A DNA stretch of 13,575 nt from Butyrivibrio sp. GTDB taxonomy: Bacteria; Bacillota_A; Clostridia; Lachnospirales; Lachnospiraceae. A model generated the notes under the pieces. The model was not told where the DNA came from. It worked only from the letters and a program-made list of their open reading frames with translations, and did no database searches. Shown in pieces: positions 1 to 8,165 of this stretch. The position numbers and the translations under genes are program-made. Where the stretch lies: NCBI RefSeq assembly GCF_024699075.1, contig NZ_JAILQF010000355.1, positions 1 to 13,575 on the forward strand. Reading direction: 5' to 3'. Each line of letters starts with the position of its first letter. Positions within the stretch are counted from its first letter, which is position 1.

Positions 1-644
1 TTTAATCGATTTTCAAGCTTTTTCATAACATATAACGGGTCTACTCCTGCATCTGCAATCCAATAAGAATCCATTTCAAAATTCACGTAATCTGGATCTG
101 TCTCTTTTATAATAAGACCATAAGCATTGGTTTCCATGAAATCCGTCTTAATATCAATCTTTCTGTCCTTAAGTTTTGAAAATTCAACATTATGATTGTG
201 ATACAAAAGCTGAATACCATTTTCTTTAAGCTTTTGTCCGGCCAAATTCAATCTTTGACAAAGCTTCCTAACCTCATACTCATCTGTATAGTCAAAACGG
301 TACATTCCGGTTATAACCACTTTATCTGTTCCAAATTCTAAAGCTTCCCTTATGACCTGATCAGTATTATTTTCTATCATTCCAAGGTCTTCGTGAATCG
401 ATACCACTAATAGGCCTGCCTCTTTAACAAGAGATTTCCAGTCAAGTCCTCCGCCTTTTCCTGTAGGCATTCCTGCTACTCTGGTTAACAGGCGCACCAT
501 TAAAGAGGTTGGTCTTATCATGAATCCGTTAAGTTCTATTCCATCATACCCGGCCTTTTTAATTTCCTTTAATGTTTTAAGCGCACTTTTTTCATCTGCG
601 GTTACTTTACCTAGCATTATTTGCTGAACAGCCTTTTTTACCAT
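1..644 (-). CDS. Sugar phosphate isomerase/epimerase-like TIM-barrel protein (3' end cut by window edge)
   Basis: The reading frame stays open from an ATG at 644 to the window edge, giving 214 complete codons, so the C-terminus is missing. A GGAG ribosome site lies 7-8 nt before the ATG. The protein resembles the xylose-isomerase-like/AP-endonuclease-2 TIM-barrel family, whose members isomerise, epimerise or dehydrate sugars using a divalent metal. Supporting pieces are KKAGYDGIEL near residues 29-38, SIHEDLG at 82-88, the LLYHNHNVEF strand at 147-155, and the FEMDSYWIADAGVDP stretch at 189-203. The last two are typical metal-site and phosphate-side segments of this family. No signal peptide is seen. 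It follows the GH1 gene by 63 bp on the same strand but is separated from it by a terminator-like hairpin, and I see no promoter of its own. It may process a monosaccharide or an oxidised glycoside released upstream. The exact reaction cannot be assigned. Confidence 0.85.
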   Translation of the reverse strand, partial: MVKKAVQQIMLGKVTADEKSALKTLKEIKKAGYDGIELNGFMIRPTSLMVRLLTRVAGMPTGKGGGLDWKSLVKEAGLLVVSIHEDLGMIENNTDQVIREALEFGTDKVVITGMYRFDYTDEYEVRKLCQRLNLAGQKLKENGIQLLYHNHNVEFSKLKDRKIDIKTDFMETNAYGLIIKETDPDYVNFEMDSYWIADAGVDPLYVMKKLENRL

Positions 645-668
645 TTCAATCTCCAATTCATATTGGTC

Positions 669-703
669 AAAACAAAGGGGCTATTGATTTATAACCCCTT
701 CGT
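669..703 (-). terminator. Intrinsic-terminator-like hairpin after the GH1 gene
   Basis: On the minus strand the arms ACGAAGGGGTTAT and ATAGCCCCTTTGT pair over 13 positions, two of them G-U, around the six-base loop AAATCA. A short run of four T follows, counting the last T of the stem. The hairpin begins 4 nt after the GH1 stop codon. The core of four G-C pairs is strong but the T-run is short, so it may terminate only partly, or protect the 3' end of the upstream message while letting some transcription reach the isomerase-like gene. Confidence 0.6.
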
Positions 704-707
704 AAAA

Positions 708-2030
708 TCAGATATACTCTCCTAAGTGCTTAAGACTTGCCTTAGGACTTCTTTTTTGTGTCTTTCTATCTACTGCACAAAGCCCAAAAGTAAGTGCATA
801 CCCTTTTTGCCACTCAAAATTATCAATAAGAGACCAGTGGCAATAACCTATGATCGGAAGTCCATCTCTTATGCAGTTTTGCACTCCCAGAACAGCTTTA
901 TCTATAAAATCTATCCTTTGTTTGTCATCAGCTGTAGCAATACCATTTTCCGTGATCAATATAGGTACATTCGGCATTTGCTCATTGACTTTCCTAATAC
1001 AGTGTTCCAAAGCCTGAGGATAAACCTCGTAGTCCATAAGTGTCATTGGTGTTCCTTCAGGAACAGGAACTATTCCATCAGGGCCATAAACTGTCCTTGT
1101 GTAATTTTGAAGTCCAAAGAAGTCATCATCTTTAATATAAGGAATGTAATGTTCAAATTCTTCATCCCATTCTTTATCTGCCTTTTCTTTACCACCTTCT
1201 ATCCACTGAACATCATGTAAGGATAAAGTAATTCCAACCTTTATGTCAGGATTAATGGATTTAATTGCTTTTTTGGCAGCCTGATGAGCCTTTATCACGA
1301 TCATATCACCATTATGATCTGCAGCTGATACAAAAGTATGCGGCTGAGGATCTCCAAATAGTTTTACATTCTCCATAGCAGTAAGCTTCATGCGTTCCAT
1401 TGGATTAGAAAGATTAAGGCCTACCTGTACCTGACCTTCTACCGAGTCTTTATTATTATCTGCAGCAGCATCCTTTTGCAGCTCTGTATTTTGGGCCATT
1501 TTGGCCATCATCTGTTTCTTGAATCGCTCCATGAGTGCACCTATCTGAAGTCTCATGTTAGCTTCATTTATAGTACATATATATTTTATTTCACTACCGA
1601 GCTGTTTAGTAACATACTCAGCATAACGGGCAAAAAGGTCTATGACTTCTTCATTGTCCCAGCCTCCCATTTTGATAAGCCAAATTGGAGATGTAAAGTG
1701 CATAAGGGTAACTACAGGTTCTACCTGGTTATCTCTGCAGCATTTTATAACTTGCCTATAGTGCTCTATTTCATTTTCATCAAATCTTCCCATCTCAGGT
1801 TCTATACGCGCCCACTCAATGGAAAATCTGTATGTATTAAGCCCCGCATCAGCAAGCATCTTTATATCTTCTTCAAATCTGTTATAATGATCAGCCGCAT
1901 CACCAGAAGGTTCAACAAACTGAGAGTACTCCATATTTTCCATAAGCCAGTAATCTGAATTGGTATTATTTCCTTCTACCTGATGGGCAGCTGTAGCTGC
2001 TCCAAGCATGAAATCTTTAGAAAAAATCAT
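708..2030 (-). CDS. GH1 family beta-glycosidase (beta-glucosidase-like)
   Basis: This 440-residue, single-domain (beta/alpha)8 enzyme is close to the usual GH1 length. It should cleave terminal beta-D-glucosides, or related beta-galactosides or 6-phospho-glycosides, with retention. Visible landmarks are AAHQVEG (Gln17), HF at 111-112, the acid/base motif TINEAN with Glu156, the nucleophile motif ITENG with Glu361, and HWSLIDNFEW at 398-407, which lines the glucose subsite. The acid/base motif reads NEA where most GH1 enzymes have NEP. Residues about 165-205 form a charged Lys/Gln/Asn-rich stretch that looks like a lid insertion. No signal peptide is present, so it acts in the cytoplasm. The start is an ATG preceded by GGAGG at 6 nt spacing, and it lies 21 bp after the rhamnosidase gene. 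It probably removes glucose exposed after rhamnose removal; the specificity is inferred. Confidence 0.93.
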   Translation of the reverse strand: MIFSKDFMLGAATAAHQVEGNNTNSDYWLMENMEYSQFVEPSGDAADHYNRFEEDIKMLADAGLNTYRFSIEWARIEPEMGRFDENEIEHYRQVIKCCRDNQVEPVVTLMHFTSPIWLIKMGGWDNEEVIDLFARYAEYVTKQLGSEIKYICTINEANMRLQIGALMERFKKQMMAKMAQNTELQKDAAADNNKDSVEGQVQVGLNLSNPMERMKLTAMENVKLFGDPQPHTFVSAADHNGDMIVIKAHQAAKKAIKSINPDIKVGITLSLHDVQWIEGGKEKADKEWDEEFEHYIPYIKDDDFFGLQNYTRTVYGPDGIVPVPEGTPMTLMDYEVYPQALEHCIRKVNEQMPNVPILITENGIATADDKQRIDFIDKAVLGVQNCIRDGLPIIGYCHWSLIDNFEWQKGYALTFGLCAVDRKTQKRSPKASLKHLGEYI

Positions 2031-2051
2031 CTTAATCCTCCATATTCACCA

Positions 2052-4319
2052 TCAATTACTACTACATTCGTAATCAAATATTTCATCATCTATCAGATGA
2101 TGCTTTCCATCCGGAGTAATTATATCTGCTTCAACGCCCTTTGGTATTTCCATATGTATAGATACTATATCTTTATTATACTTCCATTCAGATATAATAG
2201 TTCCTTCAGGTGACTCAAATCTTGCTTTGGCATATTCAAGCTGTTTATTTGGAACAGGTTTTATCACAAGCTTGTCATGGGCATAATTAATTCCGCAAAT
2301 ACCTGAGATAAGCCATCCGGAAATTGCGCCATAAGAATAATGGTTAAGAGAGTCATGAACCGTATTGTCTTTTCTTATTCCATCCCATGTCTCCCAGATA
2401 GTCGTAGCGCCCTTTTCTACTGAATAAAGCCATGATGGATATTCCTTTTGCAGTAAAAGCCGATATGCCGTATCGATATAACCATAATCCGCAAGCACCT
2501 TGCATAAGAAAGGTGTTGATAAAAATCCTGTATTCAAATGGTAACCATTTTTAATAACAAGTTCATTAAGATCCTTTGCTGCAATTATGGCATCCTTTTC
2601 TTCAAGTAATCCAAAAGCAAGAGGGCGTACATATTCACATTGACGCATGGATGTAATATGTCCATCTTTTAAAGTAAGATGTCTATAAGCATTTGTAGCA
2701 TTTACTGATATCTCCGCATAATGACGAGAGTCTTCATCATGGCCCAGTATATCTGCGACTTTTGAAAGTATCCTGGAAGAATATGCAAAATAAGCTGTAG
2801 CAACTTCAGGCTGACCGTTCTTAAAAGCTTCTGTCATAGTCTTCATTACATCTGCGCCCGGTTCGCACCATTCGCCATAATCCATACCTGTATCAATGAT
2901 ATATTTTCTGTACGGATTTTTACCAAATCTGTTTTTAAGCTTGCTTTTGCCTGCTCTTTGCTTAAGGAAATCGACCCATTTTTTCATCATGTTGTAATTA
3001 GAAGAAAGTATTTCCTTATCTCCACTCATACAATAAAGATTCCAAGGCACTATAACTGCTGAATCTCCCCAGCCTACAGAGGCTGAAAACATTTCTGAAA
3101 TCTTTCCGGGATTAGAATTCTTAGGGCATATATATGCCATCTTTCCATCCTCATGCTGCAGCGCCCTGACATTTGCAAGCCACTTCTTAAACACTTTACC
3201 ACAGTCCATAAGATACAAGCCGGTCTTAACAAATACTGCCGCATCACCTGTCCATCCTGCCCTTTCTCTAGTCGGACAATCTGTAGGTATATCACAAAAA
3301 TTCGACTTCATGGACCAGATACTATTTTGAAAGAGCTTATTAACATCCTTATTGCTACACTCAAAAAATGATGTCTGCTTCATATCAGAATACACAGCTA
3401 TACTTGATACTTCTATATTTTCAACCGGTATATCAGTTACAAGCTTTGCATATCTAAATCCAAACATGGAAAAATGAGGTTTAAACTCATTTGTGCCTTC
3501 TTTACATATGAGATTGATTTCCTGCTTGATACCTCCTGATTTATTCCTGTCTCCAGGCTGAAAATTAGCAATCGTAAAATTTCCATTTTCATCAAGAGTT
3601 TCGCCATGTATGAGCTTTACTTTGTCTCCACATTTGGCATCTTTGATCTTTATATGTGTGTAGCCTGCAAGATTCTGTCCAAAGTCAAAAACATTTTCAC
3701 CTGCAGGTGTAACTAATAGCTTACCTTCAAAGACTTCATGTTCCGTTACATATGGTGATTTTTGTTCTACCAGATTGGAATTATCAAATCTAAGACTTGT
3801 AGCTTCATGCCAATCGGTTATTTCTTTGCCCATATCACAGGTTTCGCCAAGCTCAAGATCAGTAAGAAGAATGCCTCCGTCTTGAGATGCAAGCCAGCTT
3901 TCATCTGTTACAAGAATTGGATCACTATCATCCTTATCTGTAAACATAGAACATATAAAAGACATGTCTTTGCCATACAGATTTCTAATTCCATCGATTC
4001 CATTACAGCCTCTGTACCAGCCATCACCAAGGATGACAAATATTTCATTGTCACCCTGCTTGAGAAAACTTGTAACATCATATTCCTGATATTGAAGTCT
4101 TATATCATAATCATCACATCCCGGAGTAAGTCTTGCTTTAGTGATCTCCTGGCCATTTATGCTGATCTGATACAGCCCATGTGCAGTAGCATATAAAGTC
4201 GCTCTTCCTTCTTTATATTCAAATCTTTTCTTTAAATACCCTGCACCTTTTCTTACATCAGGTTCAATAAAAGGTTCCGGCGTTATCCATTGTGCTTTAG
4301 TAAAATGTTTCATATTCAA
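2052..4319 (-). CDS. GH78 family alpha-L-rhamnosidase
   Basis: This 755-residue protein has the bacterial alpha-L-rhamnosidase layout. N-terminal beta-sandwich regions cover roughly 1-310 (GWYRG at 100-104; VFDFGQNLAGY at 210-220). An (alpha/alpha)6 barrel covers roughly 320-675, followed by a C-terminal beta-domain. The catalytic signature DCPTRERAGWTGD occupies 347-359, with Glu352 in the proposed general-acid position, and GATTIWETWDG carries Glu643, the proposed base. The enzyme releases terminal L-rhamnose from glycosides or oligosaccharides with inversion. It is shorter than many GH78 enzymes and has no signal peptide, so it is intracellular. The longest start is a TTG at 4319 whose TTGA overlaps the stop of the upstream GH2 gene, with GAGAG 7 nt before it. 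An ATG two codons later (4313) is the alternative, with 13 nt spacing. Either way translation is likely coupled to GH2. Confidence 0.94.
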   Translation of the reverse strand: MNMKHFTKAQWITPEPFIEPDVRKGAGYLKKRFEYKEGRATLYATAHGLYQISINGQEITKARLTPGCDDYDIRLQYQEYDVTSFLKQGDNEIFVILGDGWYRGCNGIDGIRNLYGKDMSFICSMFTDKDDSDPILVTDESWLASQDGGILLTDLELGETCDMGKEITDWHEATSLRFDNSNLVEQKSPYVTEHEVFEGKLLVTPAGENVFDFGQNLAGYTHIKIKDAKCGDKVKLIHGETLDENGNFTIANFQPGDRNKSGGIKQEINLICKEGTNEFKPHFSMFGFRYAKLVTDIPVENIEVSSIAVYSDMKQTSFFECSNKDVNKLFQNSIWSMKSNFCDIPTDCPTRERAGWTGDAAVFVKTGLYLMDCGKVFKKWLANVRALQHEDGKMAYICPKNSNPGKISEMFSASVGWGDSAVIVPWNLYCMSGDKEILSSNYNMMKKWVDFLKQRAGKSKLKNRFGKNPYRKYIIDTGMDYGEWCEPGADVMKTMTEAFKNGQPEVATAYFAYSSRILSKVADILGHDEDSRHYAEISVNATNAYRHLTLKDGHITSMRQCEYVRPLAFGLLEEKDAIIAAKDLNELVIKNGYHLNTGFLSTPFLCKVLADYGYIDTAYRLLLQKEYPSWLYSVEKGATTIWETWDGIRKDNTVHDSLNHYSYGAISGWLISGICGINYAHDKLVIKPVPNKQLEYAKARFESPEGTIISEWKYNKDIVSIHMEIPKGVEADIITPDGKHHLIDDEIFDYECSSN

Positions 4320-6532
4320 TCTTTAACTCTCTTTATTCTGTTTAAAGCATCATTTAGCTTAATGGCCTCTTCACTATCTATAGCAATACCACCTTGTATA
4401 AGTATCTTTTTAAGTGACTGTCTTGCTATCATAGCCAGCATTGCAGGAGAAAGTGTCATTCCTTCTCCCATTCCACCGGCTGTATGGGCTTTCATATCAT
4501 TCATGATCTTATCTACGATAGCTTTACCCTCAGGAACTTCTGATATCTCAGCTATTGTATTGTTGATAGAAAGAAATCCTTCCTGACCATCAAATTCATT
4601 TTTGGGTTCATCAAACCAGTTATGAACTTCATCTTTGGATGCAAAATATGAAGGGTTCGGCTCATCAACCTTTGCTATCTCCATCTCATCTACGCAGTCT
4701 CCGGATACTACCTTTATCTGATGCACACGGCTTATCTCTACATCAAACTTAAAGACATGGGAGCCTCTTTGTTTTTCTATTTCCCTGCCATCTACAAAAA
4801 GCGTCACTTCATCCAGATTGCTATATACTTTTATCTGCGTATTGCTCTCGATCCTGTCGTGATAACGTCTGCCGCACAGATGCACAAAGGGCTTCTTGGT
4901 CCACCATGCCTTGTAGATATAATAAGCATCCTTTTTATGCTTTCTGTCGAAGGTGATCACTCCTTTATGATTTTTGCCGGGATCTCCTGCTTCGTCACGT
5001 CCTGCAGCCGCAAACTCAAACATATTCCAAAGATAAGTTCCCCATATATAAGGCCTTTTAGAGAACATTTCCAGCATATGCTCATGATATAATGCCTGAT
5101 AACTTTCTGTATAATCTCCCTTTTGAGGTTTGGGAGACTGAAGCCCTATCACAGAATCTGCTCCGTACTCAGTAAGTCCTATTGCTACATCAGGATATTT
5201 ATTATGAAAGTCATCAAACCACTTATCATTATCTTCCATTTCTCCTACATACCAGCCATAATACAGGTTATATCCTCTGATATCTGGAAGAGTTACAAGA
5301 GGTGAGTCGGTCTCTAAAAGAAAGAGATTGGCCATTGCAGAATATCTCTTTGGATCCATTTGATGAACAATATCATTTAATATCTTATGATTTTCAATAA
5401 GATCCTCAGTCACTCCACGTAGTGTTATTTCGTTGGATAAAGCCCAGCAGATTATGGAAGCATGATTATAATTCTGGGTTATAAGCTCCTCCATCTGTGA
5501 AACAGTATTGTCTCGTCCGTTATCCATATGAACTGTTATGTACGGGATTTCAGCCCATACTATCAGACCTTTTTCATCACACAGGTCATAAAAGTACTGA
5601 TCATGCTGATAATGAGCAAGACGTATAGAATTAGCACCCATTGAAAGTATGAGTTCTATATCTTCTTCATGCATTTCTTTGGTCAGCGCATTTCCTACAC
5701 CGGCTCTGTCCTGATGTCTTGATACTCCGTGAAGAGGATAACTTTTTCCATTTAAGTAAAATCCTTTTTGAGGATCTACATAAAATTCTCTTACTCCGAA
5801 TCTGTCAAATATCCTGTCACATTCTTTACCATTACAAAGAAGTGTTGCTGTGATCTTATAAAGATAAGGATCTTCTACTCCATTCCAAAGATGTGGATCA
5901 TCTATAACAATAGTGCCTGTGGCGATTCCTTTTTTGTTTTTACATTGTACAAGGAGGTCCTGTTCTCTGATTCCGTCAACTGACACACGTACTTTATCTG
6001 CTTCTCCCAAAAAGAATGCTTTTACCTCTACAATGGCTTTACCGTTCTCGATAGAAGGAGTGACCATAAGACCATTGCCACCATAATAATCAAGATCAAA
6101 ATGAGATTCATCTACAATAAGCATATATACATTTCTGTAGATTCCTCCATAGAATGTAAAATCGGCTCTCTGCGGATATACTCTGTCATTTGGCTCATTG
6201 GATACTATAACTTTAAGTTCATTAGTATCTGCAAGATAATCTGTAATATCTGCTCTGAAAGTAGAATATCCTCCATCATGGCTCATAACTTCCTCGCCAT
6301 TTATGATCACATTACATGATGAATTAACACCTCGAAATTCTATATAGCAACGCTGACCCTCTTCCATAACAGGTCTTGAAAAGTTTTTTAAATAGATACA
6401 GGTACCTCTGTAATAAGGATCCGGCCCTGTCTGGCCATCAACTGCATTCCAGGTATGAGGTAATGTAACTGTTTCTTTCAGGCCTTCCTTGATAAACTCC
6501 CAATCCTCATTCCAAAGTAATGTATTCCTCAT
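4316..6532 (-). CDS. GH2 family beta-glycosidase with extra helical C-terminal domain
   Basis: This 738-residue protein is a GH2 enzyme of the beta-galactosidase/beta-glucuronidase class. It has a jelly-roll sugar-binding domain at about 1-140, an Ig-like domain at about 150-250, and a TIM barrel at about 252-545 that opens with the family motif GVSRHQDR at 269-276. The acid/base is Glu368 in ALSNEI and the nucleophile Glu455 in GLTEYGAD. A further Ig-like domain of the DUF4982 kind probably spans about 560-620. Residues about 650-738 form an unusual Met/Ala-rich helical tail that is not part of the standard GH2 core. No signal peptide is seen, so it should remove beta-linked galactose, glucuronate or similar sugars in the cytoplasm. 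The ATG has GAGG 8 nt upstream. The gene lies 38 bp after the symporter gene and overlaps the rhamnosidase by 4 nt. Substrate specificity cannot be read from these motifs alone. Confidence 0.93.
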   Translation of the reverse strand: MRNTLLWNEDWEFIKEGLKETVTLPHTWNAVDGQTGPDPYYRGTCIYLKNFSRPVMEEGQRCYIEFRGVNSSCNVIINGEEVMSHDGGYSTFRADITDYLADTNELKVIVSNEPNDRVYPQRADFTFYGGIYRNVYMLIVDESHFDLDYYGGNGLMVTPSIENGKAIVEVKAFFLGEADKVRVSVDGIREQDLLVQCKNKKGIATGTIVIDDPHLWNGVEDPYLYKITATLLCNGKECDRIFDRFGVREFYVDPQKGFYLNGKSYPLHGVSRHQDRAGVGNALTKEMHEEDIELILSMGANSIRLAHYQHDQYFYDLCDEKGLIVWAEIPYITVHMDNGRDNTVSQMEELITQNYNHASIICWALSNEITLRGVTEDLIENHKILNDIVHQMDPKRYSAMANLFLLETDSPLVTLPDIRGYNLYYGWYVGEMEDNDKWFDDFHNKYPDVAIGLTEYGADSVIGLQSPKPQKGDYTESYQALYHEHMLEMFSKRPYIWGTYLWNMFEFAAAGRDEAGDPGKNHKGVITFDRKHKKDAYYIYKAWWTKKPFVHLCGRRYHDRIESNTQIKVYSNLDEVTLFVDGREIEKQRGSHVFKFDVEISRVHQIKVVSGDCVDEMEIAKVDEPNPSYFASKDEVHNWFDEPKNEFDGQEGFLSINNTIAEISEVPEGKAIVDKIMNDMKAHTAGGMGEGMTLSPAMLAMIARQSLKKILIQGGIAIDSEEAIKLNDALNRIKRVKD

Positions 6533-6570
6533 ATAAATTCCCTCGATTCTTTCTTTACATAATCAGTTAT

Positions 6571-8070
6571 TTATGAGAGTGCTGCTTTTTTCTTATCAGC
6601 GATACTCTTTTGTACTTCACCCATTTTTTCATATGTAAGCTCAGAATTTTTCATAGCTACCAAAGTACAGATCCATCCGGCGATAGGGAATCCAATCATA
6701 AGAATAACTGTCATGATCTTAACTCCCCATGTGAGCGGGTCTCCCTGCTGAGGTGCTGTATTTGTATAACCTATTATACCAATCATAAGTGTTGCAATTG
6801 TTGCACCAAATGAAGATACTATTTTATCAATGAAGCTGTATGTAGCTGATACTGTAGCAGGCATATACTTGCCGCTTCTGTCAAGCTCATAATCTACTAC
6901 ATCTAATCTAAATGAATTTGTAGCAACTGATACTACCATCTTCATTCCATTATTAGAAAAAGTAAACAGTATGAATGCTATAGCCATAAGGATTGCTCCT
7001 GTGCTTAAGTTACCTGTCAAAACAGTTCCAATAAGCTGTGTTGGAGTAAATAAAAGAAATACTGCAAATAAAATATTTAATACGATACAATTTCTTGTCC
7101 AGCCGACCATGACTGCTCTGCTTCCTTTTTTACCTGCAATCCTGGAACCAATTATTGCAAATACAATTGCAGGAAGCATAGCTACTGCAGAAAGAATTGA
7201 TGATATTGCCATTGAGCCGATCATAATTCCGTTAAGCATTGTACTTACTACTGCTGCACTTCCTATTGTCTGCGCAAGTTTATCAGAAGTTGCTGCTATG
7301 ATAAATCTCTGAAGCTCTTTATTTTCCTTAATGATTGCGACCATATCCTTAAATGTTGGCTTATTGTCTTTATTACTATCTGTCTTTATACCTTCAAAAT
7401 TCTCAGGAACATCATATGGAGCTATTCCTATACAAGACAGTAATAAAGTAACAAAAGATATAGCTATAACTACAAGGTTATATTCTGCGAAATATCCTGA
7501 TCCCTGGATGTTGCCATATTTTGGAAGAATAACTGCAGATGCTACAATACTGATGATCATTGGAGAAAGATATGAATATGTCGTTGACCATACAGAAATA
7601 GTAGGTCTTTGCTTAGGATCATTAGTAAGAACATTGGAGTTAACATTACCAGCTACACTTACAAATGTATAACCTATGATATAGATCATGTAGCATAAAA
7701 TAAAATATAAAACTCCAGCAACTCCTGTTAATCCAAGCTTTGGTCCTAAATTACACATCAGAAGTGTTGCACATGACATGACTGCCCATCCAGTCATGAT
7801 ACCTACTCTAAGCTTACCAAAACGCGAATTAAATCTCTCTATAACATATGCAATGATAGGATCTGTTATACCATCAAATAATCTTGATCCTGTTATTATC
7901 ATTCCTGTTACTGCTATCAGTATTCCAAAGTTTGAATTACCGATATATGTAGCACCATTCATCATTACATAAAAGGCCATCTGACCTATTCCGGTCATCA
8001 TAGCCAGCGCTATATGCCACGTTTTTGCCCTCTTGTAAACTGTCCCGTTATCTTTTTTGCTATTGCCCAT
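6571..8070 (-). CDS. GPH-family (MelB/XynP-type) sugar:cation symporter
   Basis: This is a 499-residue, highly hydrophobic protein with about 12 membrane segments, of the glycoside-pentoside-hexuronide:cation symporter family. The hallmark is the DGITDP motif at 66-71, followed by the cytoplasmic loop ending RFGKLR, equivalent to the DxxTDP...R.G+.R signature of MelB and XynP. The central cytoplasmic loop (about 225-255) and hydrophilic C-terminus (about 475-499) match the family. It is the only transporter in the operon, so it presumably imports the intact glycoside that the neighbouring leaderless hydrolases trim, driven by H+ or Na+. A longer TTG start at 8091 is possible, but the ATG at 8070 has AAAGGGG 6 nt upstream and the longer N-terminus would overlap that ribosome site, so I chose the ATG. 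It sits 95 bp after the GH43 gene, the widest gap inside the operon. Confidence 0.92.
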   Translation of the reverse strand: MGNSKKDNGTVYKRAKTWHIALAMMTGIGQMAFYVMMNGATYIGNSNFGILIAVTGMIITGSRLFDGITDPIIAYVIERFNSRFGKLRVGIMTGWAVMSCATLLMCNLGPKLGLTGVAGVLYFILCYMIYIIGYTFVSVAGNVNSNVLTNDPKQRPTISVWSTTYSYLSPMIISIVASAVILPKYGNIQGSGYFAEYNLVVIAISFVTLLLSCIGIAPYDVPENFEGIKTDSNKDNKPTFKDMVAIIKENKELQRFIIAATSDKLAQTIGSAAVVSTMLNGIMIGSMAISSILSAVAMLPAIVFAIIGSRIAGKKGSRAVMVGWTRNCIVLNILFAVFLLFTPTQLIGTVLTGNLSTGAILMAIAFILFTFSNNGMKMVVSVATNSFRLDVVDYELDRSGKYMPATVSATYSFIDKIVSSFGATIATLMIGIIGYTNTAPQQGDPLTWGVKIMTVILMIGFPIAGWICTLVAMKNSELTYEKMGEVQKSIADKKKAALS

Positions 8071-8091
8071 TGTTATCCCCTTTCTTTGCAA

Positions 8092-8125
8092 TACAAATTT
8101 ATTTTGTAAATGAATCTTATCATTT
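8092..8125 (-). repeat. Two adjacent short AT-rich inverted repeats in the symporter leader
   Basis: The 95-bp gap between the GH43 and symporter genes holds two small dyads sharing one base: TACAAA/TTTGTA (8092-8097 and 8103-8108) and AAATGA/TCATTT (8108-8113 and 8120-8125). They have 6-bp arms and 5-6 nt loops and contain few G-C pairs. They could be an mRNA processing point or an operator, or could occur by chance in such AT-rich DNA. No T-run follows, so they do not look like a terminator. Confidence 0.3.
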
Positions 8126-8165
8126 ATATAGCCTTGTAGTTAGAAATATATTATTACTACTAGCA

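Noticed and set aside
1476..1958. Long plus-strand open frame opposite the GH1 gene
   Set aside because: It lies entirely antisense to a well-supported GH1 enzyme, has no recognisable motif, and its composition is what a mirrored coding frame gives. Similar frames opposite the other genes were dismissed for the same reason.
8071..8091. Longer symporter N-terminus from TTG 8091
   Set aside because: The added residues are encoded by the ribosome site of the ATG at 8070 and add no family feature.
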